A stretch of DNA of 64,000 nucleotides. Origin: an uncultured Pseudomonadales bacterium (lineage in GTDB: Bacteria; Pseudomonadota; Gammaproteobacteria; Pseudomonadales; Porticoccaceae). Where the stretch lies: assembly GCA_943846685.1 (NCBI GenBank), contig OX044363.1, forward strand, positions 1,406,001-1,470,000. Direction: 5' to 3'. A program made the position numbers and the translations under genes. The notes beneath the pieces were generated by a model that was not told the origin of the DNA, did no database searches, and was given only the letters and a program-made list of their open reading frames with translations. Below, one piece after another: positions 56,542 to 64,000 of this stretch; position 1 is the first letter of the stretch; every line of letters starts with the position of its first letter.

Positions 56542-59186
56542 CTCAGGATTTAGATCCGTTTGAAACTCAAGAATGGCTAGAAGCCTTCGATTCTGTTTGT
56601 AAGACGCATGGCGATGAAAGAGCCACATTTCTTCTCAATCAGCTGCAAGACCACGCTAACAAACAAGGCTTACAGCTGCCTTCATCGGTTACCACTCCCT
56701 ACCATAATACAATCCCGGCCAACCGCGAAAAGCGTATGCCCGGCGATCTGTTTATGGAGCGTCGTATTCGTTCGATTATTCGCTGGAATGCTCTGGCGAT
56801 GGTTATGCGTGCTAATAAGAAGAGTGAAGGTATCGGCGGTCATATCGCCAGTTTCGCTTCTGCAGCGACTCTTTATGATGTTGGTTTTAACTATTTCTTC
56901 CGTGGCCCCGAGGGCGATCATCTCGGTGATCTTGTGTTCTTCCAGGGACACAGTGCTCCAGGTATGTATGCGCGTTCCTTCCTTGAAGGGCGCCTCAATG
57001 AAGAGCAGCTAGATAACTTCCGTCGTGAAGTTGATGGCGGCGGTCTCTCTTCTTACCCACACCCCTGGTTGATGCCGGACTACTGGCAGTTCCCAACTGT
57101 ATCTATGGGTCTTGGCCCAATTCAGGCGATCTATCAGGCGCACGTTATGCGTTACCTGTCAGCTCGTGGCCTGGTGCCTCGCGGTGATCGCAAGGTCTGG
57201 GCATTCCTCGGTGACGGTGAGTGTGATGAGCCGGAAAGCCTCGGTGCAATCTCGCTGGCCGGTCGCGAGCAGCTGGAAAACCTTACCTTCGTGGTTAACT
57301 GTAACCTGCAGCGTCTCGATGGCCCTGTGCGTGGTAACGGTAAAATCATGCAGGAGCTGGAAGGTGTCTTCCGCGGTGCTGGCTGGAATGTGATTAAGGT
57401 CGTTTGGGGCCGTCACTGGGATCGCCTGTTGGAAAAAGATACTTCAGGTCTGCTGGTTAAGCGTATGAACGAAGTCTGTGACGGTGAGTTGCAGAACTAC
57501 AAGTTTAACGGCGGTGCCTATACCCGTGAGCACTTCTTTGGTAAGTACCCAGAGCTGCTCGAGTTGGTTAAGGATATGACCGACGAACAGATTATGTATT
57601 TGAACCGCGGTGGTCACGACCCCTATAAGGTTTACGCTGCTTATGCAGAAGCATCAGCGCACAAAGGTCAGCCAACGGTTATTCTGGCTCAGACCGTTAA
57701 AGGTTATGGACTGGGTGGTGCTGGCGAAGCGGCCAACGATACTCACTCGGTGAAGAAGCTTGATATCGACAGCCTGAAAGGCTTCCGCGATCGCTTTGGT
57801 ATTCCAGTGTCTGATGACAATCTGGAATCAGTGCCTTACTACCGTCCTGCGGAAGACAGCCCTGAACTTGAATATATGCGCCGTCGTCGCAAGTCACTCG
57901 GTGGTTCTCTGCCAGCGCGTCAGGCTGACTTTACGGCCATGAAAGCACCTGGTCTGGATACCTTTAAGAAGCAGCTTGAGAGCAGTGGCACGAGAGAAAT
58001 CTCTACCACTATGGCGTTTGTCCGTGTTCTTTCTACGCTGGTTAAAGATAAGACGATTGGCAACTCAGTCGTGCCGATTGTTCCCGATGAAGCCCGTACC
58101 TTTGGTATGGAAGGCATGTTCCGTCAGCTGGGTATCTATACCTCTGAAGGTCAGAAATATGTGCCTCACGATCACCAGCAGGTGATGTACTACAAGGAAG
58201 ACAAGAAGGGCGTTATTCTCGAAGAGGGTATTAACGAAGCCGGCGCTATGTCTGCCTGGTTAGCTCTGGCAACTGCCTACAGCACCAGTGACTGTCCGAT
58301 GATTCCATTCTATATCTTCTATTCCATGTTTGGCTTCCAGCGTATTGGCGATCTCGCCTGGGCCGCTGGTGATAGTCAGGCACGAGGATTCCTGATCGGT
58401 GCAACTGCAGGTAGAACCACACTTAACGGTGAAGGTCTGCAGCACCAGGATGGCCACAGTCTTATTCTTGCCAACACAGTGCCAAACTGTAAGAGCTATG
58501 ACGCTGCCTACAGCTATGAGCTGGCAGTTGTGGTTCAGGACGGTGTTAAGCGTATGTTCGAAGATAAAGAGAACTGCTTCTACTACCTGACGACTATGAA
58601 CGAGAACTATGTTCAGCCAGCCATGCCTGAAGGTGCCGAAGAGGGCATTATTAAAGGTATGTATAAGTTCGAGCAGGGCGCTAAAGGCGATCTGAAAGTT
58701 CAGCTGATGGGTGCGGGTACGATTCTTAATGAAGTTCGTGAAGCGGCTAAAATTCTTAAGAAAGAGTTCTCGGTTGAAGCGGATATCTGGAGTCTGACCA
58801 GTGTTAACGAATTGACCCGTGAAGGTCAGTCGGTCGATCGCTGGAACCTGTTGCACCCGGATAAGAAAGCCAAGAAGTCTTATGTCGCCGAGCAGTTGGA
58901 AGGTAGTTCCGAGCCAGTGGTTATCGCCACCGACTATATGAAGAATTACTCTGAGCAGTTGCGTGCCTATATCGATAACCCACTGTATGTATTGGGTACC
59001 GATGGCTACGGCCGCAGTGATAGCCGTGCGGCGCTGCGTCACTTCTTCGAAGTTGATAGACACTTTATTACTGTTACAGCGCTGAAAGCGTTGGCTGATG
59101 AGGGTAAGATCAAAACATCGGTAGTGGCTAAGGCGATTAAGAAATTTGGTATTGATCCTGAAAAGGCCAATCCATTACACGTTTAA
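56538..59186 (+). CDS. aceE: pyruvate dehydrogenase E1 component (homodimeric type)
   Basis: 882 residues. Thiamine-diphosphate-dependent decarboxylation of pyruvate and acetyl transfer to E2. The TPP motif is 'FLGDGECDEPESLGAISLAG' to 'NCNLQRLDGPVRGNGK'; other family signatures such as 'GRTTLNGEGLQHQDGHS' are intact. Homodimeric E1 with aceF next (89 bp gap) is the standard gammaproteobacterial organisation. No lpdA in this window. Confidence 0.97.
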   Translation: MTQDLDPFETQEWLEAFDSVCKTHGDERATFLLNQLQDHANKQGLQLPSSVTTPYHNTIPANREKRMPGDLFMERRIRSIIRWNALAMVMRANKKSEGIGGHIASFASAATLYDVGFNYFFRGPEGDHLGDLVFFQGHSAPGMYARSFLEGRLNEEQLDNFRREVDGGGLSSYPHPWLMPDYWQFPTVSMGLGPIQAIYQAHVMRYLSARGLVPRGDRKVWAFLGDGECDEPESLGAISLAGREQLENLTFVVNCNLQRLDGPVRGNGKIMQELEGVFRGAGWNVIKVVWGRHWDRLLEKDTSGLLVKRMNEVCDGELQNYKFNGGAYTREHFFGKYPELLELVKDMTDEQIMYLNRGGHDPYKVYAAYAEASAHKGQPTVILAQTVKGYGLGGAGEAANDTHSVKKLDIDSLKGFRDRFGIPVSDDNLESVPYYRPAEDSPELEYMRRRRKSLGGSLPARQADFTAMKAPGLDTFKKQLESSGTREISTTMAFVRVLSTLVKDKTIGNSVVPIVPDEARTFGMEGMFRQLGIYTSEGQKYVPHDHQQVMYYKEDKKGVILEEGINEAGAMSAWLALATAYSTSDCPMIPFYIFYSMFGFQRIGDLAWAAGDSQARGFLIGATAGRTTLNGEGLQHQDGHSLILANTVPNCKSYDAAYSYELAVVVQDGVKRMFEDKENCFYYLTTMNENYVQPAMPEGAEEGIIKGMYKFEQGAKGDLKVQLMGAGTILNEVREAAKILKKEFSVEADIWSLTSVNELTREGQSVDRWNLLHPDKKAKKSYVAEQLEGSSEPVVIATDYMKNYSEQLRAYIDNPLYVLGTDGYGRSDSRAALRHFFEVDRHFITVTALKALADEGKIKTSVVAKAIKKFGIDPEKANPLHV

Positions 59187-59275
59187 TTGCGTTTATAGAG
59201 TACAGATAGGCTGAGCCTGCGGCTTTTTTTGCTGCAAGCCAGTCTGCCGAAAAAAATGCTAATAAAGGATTTAAT

Positions 59276-60913
59276 GTGACAATTCAAACAGTAGTAGTTC
59301 CAGATCTTGGCGGTGCCGAGACAGTTGAAGTTATCGAGCTGGGCCTAGCCCCTGGTGATAGTGTTGAAGTTGAAGATTCCCTGCTGGTTTTGGAATCGGA
59401 TAAAGCCACTATGGATATACCGAGTCCGGCAACTGGCGTATTTACTAAATACCTGGTTGAAGAGGGTGCCACAGTCAGTGTTGGCGATCCTATTGCCGAG
59501 ATTGAAGTTGCCGATGAAGCTGCTGCTGAAGAGCCACAGCCGGCTGCTGTCGAAGAAGCACCTGCCGATGAACAGCCTATTGAAGCAGCTGTTGCTGAAG
59601 TCGCTGCAAGCTCGCCAGCCTCAGCCTCTGAGTTAATGATTCAGGTGCCTGATATTGGTAATGATGACAAAGTTGATGTGATCGAGATCTGTGTTGCTGT
59701 CGGTGACGAGGTTAGCGAAGGCGATACTCTGGTGATTCTCGAATCCGATAAAGCGACTATGGATATTCCATCCACGCATTCCGGTAAAGTTCTAAAGATT
59801 GTTGTTGCCGAGGGCGATAAGCTTGGTACTGGTGATGATGTTGCTCTGTTTGAAGTGACTGCTGGTCAAGAGCCTGCTCCGGAAGCTGCTCCTGAAGTCG
59901 CTGCAGAACCAGCACCTCAGGCCGCTGCTCCAGCACCTGCACCTGTTGCCGAAGCTGCTCCTGCTGCAGTCGCTGAAGAGACTGCCACCACTGCTGGTGC
60001 CGATGTCTACGCCGGTCCTGCCGTGCGTCTACTGTCCCGCGAGCTCGGTGTAGACCTAACTCAGGTTTCAGGTACTGGCCCCAAGGGTCGTATCCAGAAA
60101 GATGATGTTAGCAACTTCGTTAAGAAGGTTATGCAAAATAAAGAAAGCGCTGCTGCAGCTCCAGCTGCTGGTGGCGCTGGTATCCCACCAATTCCTGCGG
60201 TTGATTTCAGCCAGTTTGGTGAGATCGAAGAGGTCAAGTTAAGCAAGATCCAGAAGCTCACTGCAGCCAATATGCAGCGCAACTGGTTGAATATTCCCCA
60301 TGTTACTCAGTTTGACGATGCCGATATCACTGAGCAGGAAGCTTTCCGTAAAGGCCTTAAGGCTGAAGGTGAGAAGCGCGGTGTGCGTATAACCCCTGTC
60401 GCGTTCCTGATCAAGGCTCTGGCCGCAACACTGCAGGCCAATCCTATCTTTGCTCGCTCTATGGGCGCTGATGGTCAGCATGTGGTGCAGAAGCACTACA
60501 TTAATATTGGTATGGCTGTGGATACACCTCGCGGTCTGGTTGTACCAGTGATTAAAGATGTTGATCAAAAGGGTATCTGGGAGATTTCAGCGGATATTAT
60601 GGATCTGGCTGCCAAGGCTCGTGATGGCAAGTTAACGCCAGCTGAGATGTCCGGTGGTTGTTTCACATTGTCCAGTCTGGGTGCTATTGGTGGCAATGGC
60701 TTTACGCCAATCGTCAATGCTCCGGAAGTGGGTATCCTCGGTGTTTCTAAGTCGCAGATTAAACCGGTTTGGAATGGCACTGAGTTTGCGCCGCGTCTAA
60801 TGTTGCCTTTGGCACTGTCCTACGATCACCGTGTGATCAACGGCGGTGATGCCGGTCGCTTTATGACCCATCTGGTTAAGCTGCTTAGCGATATTCGTCA
60901 CTTAGCGCTCTAA
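59276..60913 (+). CDS. aceF: dihydrolipoamide acetyltransferase, E2 of pyruvate dehydrogenase
   Basis: 545 residues from a GTG (an out-of-frame ATG precedes it by two bases). Two N-terminal lipoyl domains carry the lipoyl lysines Lys43 and Lys159 in the repeated 'ESDKATMDIPS' motif, joined by Ala/Pro/Glu-rich linkers. Then the peripheral-subunit-binding domain ('AGPAVRLLSRELGVDLTQV') and the catalytic domain ending in 'LSYDHRVINGGDAGRFM' with its catalytic His. Two lipoyl domains rather than the three of E. coli. Confidence 0.96.
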   Translation: MTIQTVVVPDLGGAETVEVIELGLAPGDSVEVEDSLLVLESDKATMDIPSPATGVFTKYLVEEGATVSVGDPIAEIEVADEAAAEEPQPAAVEEAPADEQPIEAAVAEVAASSPASASELMIQVPDIGNDDKVDVIEICVAVGDEVSEGDTLVILESDKATMDIPSTHSGKVLKIVVAEGDKLGTGDDVALFEVTAGQEPAPEAAPEVAAEPAPQAAAPAPAPVAEAAPAAVAEETATTAGADVYAGPAVRLLSRELGVDLTQVSGTGPKGRIQKDDVSNFVKKVMQNKESAAAAPAAGGAGIPPIPAVDFSQFGEIEEVKLSKIQKLTAANMQRNWLNIPHVTQFDDADITEQEAFRKGLKAEGEKRGVRITPVAFLIKALAATLQANPIFARSMGADGQHVVQKHYINIGMAVDTPRGLVVPVIKDVDQKGIWEISADIMDLAAKARDGKLTPAEMSGGCFTLSSLGAIGGNGFTPIVNAPEVGILGVSKSQIKPVWNGTEFAPRLMLPLALSYDHRVINGGDAGRFMTHLVKLLSDIRHLAL

Positions 60914-60934
60914 GTTAGCTATTATCTATACCAT

Positions 60935-60968
60935 AAGGGGTCTTTGAGAAATCAAAGATCCTTTTTTT
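60935..60968 (+). terminator. intrinsic terminator after aceF
   Basis: AAGGGGTCTTTGA (60935-60947) pairs with TCAAAGATCCTT (60952-60963), one bulge and one wobble, with a GAAA loop followed by a run of T. Confidence 0.8.
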
Positions 60969-61035
60969 ATGGGTGGATTATTTATGGATGGTTTTTTTAT
61001 GGATGGTTTTTTTATTTAAAGGTTATGGAGGCGTT

Positions 61036-61494
61036 ATGCGCTATTTACATACTATGGTGCGGGTAACTGACTTGCAGAAGTCACTGGATTTTTACTGCCA
61101 GGGTTTGGGGTTGGTCGAGTTGTATCGTGACGATTATCCTAAGGGACGTTTTACCTTGGTATTTCTCGGTGCGCCCGATGATATAGATAAAGCTCGTGAA
61201 TCAAAGTCACCATTGTTGGAACTGACCTATAACTGGGAAGCTGAGGATGGTAGTGAGCCGGAACAATATTCCCAGGGTCGCAATTTCGGTCATCTGGCCT
61301 ACAGAGTCGAGAATATCTATAAGACCTGTCAGCGTCTGGCTGATGCTGGTGTAGTGATTAACCGTCCGCCGCGTGATGGGCATATGGCCTTTGTGCGATC
61401 ACCGGATAATATCTCTATCGAAATCCTTCAGGAGGGATTGACCCTGGAGCCACAAGAGCCCTGGCTGTCGATGGCCAATACAGGTTCCTGGTAG
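61036..61494 (+). CDS. gloA: lactoylglutathione lyase (glyoxalase I)
   Basis: 152 residues from ATG 61036, supported by GGAGG just upstream; the frame is open 21 codons further back but that part is repetitive non-coding sequence. Converts the methylglyoxal-glutathione adduct to lactoylglutathione. VOC fold with metal ligands visible: His5 ('YLHTMVRV'), Glu in 'LLELTYNW', His in 'FGHLAYRV' and Glu in 'ISIEILQ'. Confidence 0.92.
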   Translation: MRYLHTMVRVTDLQKSLDFYCQGLGLVELYRDDYPKGRFTLVFLGAPDDIDKARESKSPLLELTYNWEAEDGSEPEQYSQGRNFGHLAYRVENIYKTCQRLADAGVVINRPPRDGHMAFVRSPDNISIEILQEGLTLEPQEPWLSMANTGSW

Positions 61495-61498
61495 CGGA

Positions 61499-62605
61499 TT
61501 AATCTTTGCGGTAGGGCAGCATCTCTTGGGCCTGGAGTATATGCTCGTTGATCCCCAGTTTTTCCCGCTCTAAAAAGCGCGCAATAGCATGCCTAAATTG
61601 AGGCTGTTTAATCCAGTGCAATGAGTGAGTTTCAACCGGCTCAAAACCACGCACAATCTTGTGCTCACCCTGGGCACCAGCATCGTAGCGTTGAATACCA
61701 CGGCTAATCGCAAACTCAATACCGCTGTAATAACAGAGTTCAAAGTGCAGATAGGTAAACTCATCGACACTGCCCCAGTAGCGTCCATAGAGTGTTTCAT
61801 CATCAAAAAAGTACAGCGCACAGGCGATAGGGATATCACCCTGCCAGGCCACCGCCATAGCGATCTGCTCGGGCATAGTTGCGGCAATCTGCCTAAAAAA
61901 TTCTTCCGTTAAATAGCCTCTGGTGCCATTGCGTTTGATATAGGTACGCTCGTAGAGCTGATAGAACAGCCGCCAGATTTCCGGGCTGATAGCCGCGCCG
62001 ACTTCAACGCTAACGCGGATTCCCTGATCGACAATAGCCTTGCGTTCTTTGCGAATCATCTTGCGCTTGCGCGACATCATACTCGCAGTGAAATCATCGA
62101 AAGACTCATAACCGCGATTGTGCCACTGATATTGCACGCCACTGCGCTGCAACAATCTTTCGTCGCTAAACAGTTCTAAATGTTCGGCACCGGGAAATAA
62201 AAAGTGCCAGCTGGACGCGCCGGTTTCCTCGGCAACCTCAAGAACCTCATCGACCAGTTGTCGGCACTCGCCAGTTGTTAAGGGCTGAGTGGTTCGAACT
62301 CTTGGCCCAACCGAGGGCGTAAAGGGAATCGAAGTAACCAGCTTGGGGTAGTAGTCGAGGCCATTGTCGTGATAGGCATTGGCCCAGGCCCAGTCGAAGA
62401 CATATTCACCCATTGAATGATCTTTAAGATAGAGCGGCATAAAGGCGCTGCTCTGTTGTTGTGCTTCGCTCTCGGATTGCAGTTGCAGGTGGATTGGGTT
62501 CCAGCCACTGCTCTCGCAGGCGCTCTGGCTATCTTCCAGAGCCTGTAAAAATTCTTCACGCAGAAAAGGGTAGCCCAGGGATGGATTTTCTTGATCAGGG
62601 TTCAA
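61499..62605 (-). CDS. FemAB-like / GNAT-fold protein (DUF482)
   Basis: 368 residues. 'SYNRGYESFDDF'-type core is seen as 'QYQWHNRGYESFDDFTASMM', then 'RKRKMIRKERKAIVDQGI', 'RTYIKRNGTRGYLTEEFF' and 'YDAGAQGEHKIVRGFEPVET', which mark the DUF482 acyltransferase-like family (COG3146). Substrate unknown; a peptidoglycan-related or aminoacyl transfer role is sometimes suggested from the FemAB fold. Convergent with gloA with only four bases between stop codons. Confidence 0.82.
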   Translation of the reverse strand: MNPDQENPSLGYPFLREEFLQALEDSQSACESSGWNPIHLQLQSESEAQQQSSAFMPLYLKDHSMGEYVFDWAWANAYHDNGLDYYPKLVTSIPFTPSVGPRVRTTQPLTTGECRQLVDEVLEVAEETGASSWHFLFPGAEHLELFSDERLLQRSGVQYQWHNRGYESFDDFTASMMSRKRKMIRKERKAIVDQGIRVSVEVGAAISPEIWRLFYQLYERTYIKRNGTRGYLTEEFFRQIAATMPEQIAMAVAWQGDIPIACALYFFDDETLYGRYWGSVDEFTYLHFELCYYSGIEFAISRGIQRYDAGAQGEHKIVRGFEPVETHSLHWIKQPQFRHAIARFLEREKLGINEHILQAQEMLPYRKD

Positions 62606-62710
62606 TGGTTTAACTCGTATAGATTTATGCCCATTGTACGGGTTGCGATTACAAGATGATCAAATACCTGCGCTTATCTGTTCAAATAGAGAGATTTTTG
62701 CGCTTAATTT

Positions 62711-62739
62711 TTGGGTAAAGATTGGCATTAGGGTATCAT
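62711..62739 (+). promoter_or_regulatory. promoter candidate of fabV
   Basis: TTGGGT (62711-62716), a 17-bp spacer and TATCAT (62734-62739), 42 bases before the start codon. Confidence 0.45.
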
Positions 62740-62781
62740 GCGCACCTTCAACTCTAATCGGCTATATACGGAGACTGTTCA

Positions 62782-63969
62782 ATGATAATTAAGCCCCGCG
62801 TTCGCGGCTTTATGTGTATTACAACTCATCCAGTGGGTTGCGAAACCAATGTTAAAAATCAGATTGATTTTATTAAAGCTCAGTCACCTATAGCTTCACC
62901 GAAGCGCGTGCTGGTGATTGGCTCGTCAACCGGCTACGGCCTGGCCGCGCGTATTGGCGCAGCCTTTGGTGGCGGCGCATCGACATTGGGCATCTTCTTT
63001 GAAAAGCCGAGCACTGAGACCAAGACTGGCACTGCCGGCTGGCACAACTCTGCGGCTTTCCACAAGTTTGCCGAGCAGGATGGCCTATATGCAAAAAGCA
63101 TTAATGGCGATGCCTTCTCCGACGAGATTAAAGCCAAGACCATCGAGACTATTAAGCAGGATCTCGGTCAGGTAGATCTGGTTATCTATAGTCTGGCGGC
63201 TCCCCGTCGACAGCACCCTAAAACGGGTGAGGTATTTAATTCTACTCTTAAGCCGGTGGGTAAAGATGTCACCATGCGCGGTATTAATACCGACAAAGAA
63301 ACTATTCAGGAATTTAGCCTCGAAGCGGCCAATGATCAGGAGATTTCTGACACGGTTGCGGTGATGGGTGGTGAAGATTGGCAGATGTGGATCGATGCTC
63401 TGGACGAAGCCGGTGTTCTGGCGGAAGGCGCTAAGACCACGGCCTTTACCTATATCGGTGAGAAGATGACCTGGGATCTGTACTGGGATGGCACTATCGG
63501 TCAGGCCAAGAAAGATCTTGATAAGCGGGTGATTTCAATTCGTGAAAAGCTTGCGGCAAGTGGCGGCGATGCGCGAGTTTCTGTGCTCAAAGCAGTTGTT
63601 ACTCAGGCCAGTTCGGCAATTCCAATTATGCCGCTGTATCTGGCCATGCTGTTTAAAGAGATGAAGCGCAGAGGCACTCATGAGGGTTGTATTGAACAGC
63701 TCTACAGACTCTATTCTGAATGTCTCTACAGCGATTCACCGCGGACTGACGAAGAGGGTCGCCTGCGTGTCGATGAGCTAGAATTACTCCCTGAAGTTCA
63801 GGATGTAGTTGCTGAAGCCTGGGCTAATATCAGCACTGAGAATCTTGCCGAGCTAACCGATTTTGTCGGCTACAAGCAGGAGTTCCTCAATCTGTTTGGC
63901 TTTGAGATTGACGGTGTGGATTACGATGCCGATGTCGATCCCAATGTTCAGATCAGCAATCTTGTATAA
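62782..63969 (+). CDS. fabV: enoyl-[acyl-carrier-protein] reductase FabV
   Basis: 395 residues. NADH-dependent reduction of trans-2-enoyl-ACP/CoA, last step of fatty acid elongation. SDR-type cofactor region '[20 protein letters not shown]'; the FabV catalytic Tyr-X8-Lys is '[10 protein letters not shown]', longer than the spacing of FabI. '[20 protein letters not shown]' and '[20 protein letters not shown]' are typical. FabV enzymes are generally insensitive to triclosan. Confidence 0.96.
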   Translation: MIIKPRVRGFMCITTHPVGCETNVKNQIDFIKAQSPIASPKRVLVIGSSTGYGLAARIGAAFGGGASTLGIFFEKPSTETKTGTAGWHNSAAFHKFAEQDGLYAKSINGDAFSDEIKAKTIETIKQDLGQVDLVIYSLAAPRRQHPKTGEVFNSTLKPVGKDVTMRGINTDKETIQEFSLEAANDQEISDTVAVMGGEDWQMWIDALDEAGVLAEGAKTTAFTYIGEKMTWDLYWDGTIGQAKKDLDKRVISIREKLAASGGDARVSVLKAVVTQASSAIPIMPLYLAMLFKEMKRRGTHEGCIEQLYRLYSECLYSDSPRTDEEGRLRVDELELLPEVQDVVAEAWANISTENLAELTDFVGYKQEFLNLFGFEIDGVDYDADVDPNVQISNLV

Positions 63970-64000
63970 GCCTTAGATATGAGTTCAAAAGCCACTCAAT

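Noticed and set aside
58260..59063. 267-codon antisense frame in aceE
   Set aside because: It is a by-product of codon usage in the strongly conserved aceE on the other strand.
59187..59275. Terminator between aceE and aceF
   Set aside because: The only stem before the T-run (AGCC/GGCT) is four base pairs, and aceF is expected to be co-transcribed.

Overview
The window reads as chromosomal DNA of a gammaproteobacterium, most like the Pseudomonas/Cellvibrio side of the class and plausibly a marine Cellvibrionales/SAR92-type organism. That rests on gene order: asd-fimV-truA-trpF-accD-folC-dedD-cvpA-purF-metZ, ffs-dnaX-ybaB-recR and rnd-ycgL-ycgN are arrangements familiar from Pseudomonas and relatives. 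The species assignment is inference. No rRNA, tRNA, prophage, integrase, CRISPR array, defence island or plasmid signature was seen. Almost everything is housekeeping; the unusual content is in the spaces between genes and in two broken reading frames.

Layout. 1-3.8 kb: tail of an alpha/beta hydrolase, a DUF2164 protein, phhB, convergent folE, then prmB and aroC. 4.1-8.3 kb: a LysR regulator divergent from leuC-leuD-leuB, with a 15-bp palindrome between them. 8.3-20.9 kb: a REP-rich gap, then asd (one-base frameshift), fimV (carrying a REP copy in frame), truA, trpF, accD, folC, a SPOR protein, cvpA, purF, metZ and msrA. 21-28 kb: an enoyl-CoA hydratase-family gene, 1.1 kb of stacked tandem repeats, and an oligopeptide ABC transporter operon on the minus strand whose oppB-like gene is frameshifted. 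28.2-36 kb: 4.5S RNA (ffs), a 163-bp inverted-repeat element, dnaX with a programmed -1 frameshift signal, ybaB, recR, rnd, ycgL, ycgN, a small membrane protein, and a MoxR/VWA pair. 36-41.7 kb: acyl-CoA ligase, nhaB, nudC, sohB. 41.7-45.5 kb: a cyclic-di-GMP module (HD-GYP, GGDEF/EAL, HD-GYP). 45.5-49 kb: CPA2 antiporter and cysI with DUF934. 49.3-53.4 kb: a 42-residue membrane miniprotein, nadA, a BepA-like protease and a PerM-like permease. 53.4-62.6 kb: M16 protease, aceE-aceF, gloA, a FemAB-like protein. 62.8-64 kb: fabV.

How it fits together. Several blocks are single operons by overlap or very short spacing: leuCDB (one-base overlaps), accD-folC, cvpA-purF, recR-rnd-ycgL-ycgN, the opp operon and cysI-DUF934. 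Biosynthesis dominates (leucine, aromatic and Asp-family amino acids, methionine, purines, NAD, pterin, fatty acids, sulfite reduction).

The most notable non-gene signal is one REP-like family (ends GTCATCC / GGATGAC, core TTCGCTTCGCTC). It occurs between leuB and asd, inside fimV, beside the enoyl-CoA hydratase gene, and as part of a 117-bp unit repeated five times. Close to these copies, unrelated short sequences have been amplified in tandem (20-, 21-, 22- and 24-bp units). No exotic defence or secondary-metabolite system was found; the repeat landscape, the dnaX frameshift signal and the degenerate HD-GYP pair are the best leads.
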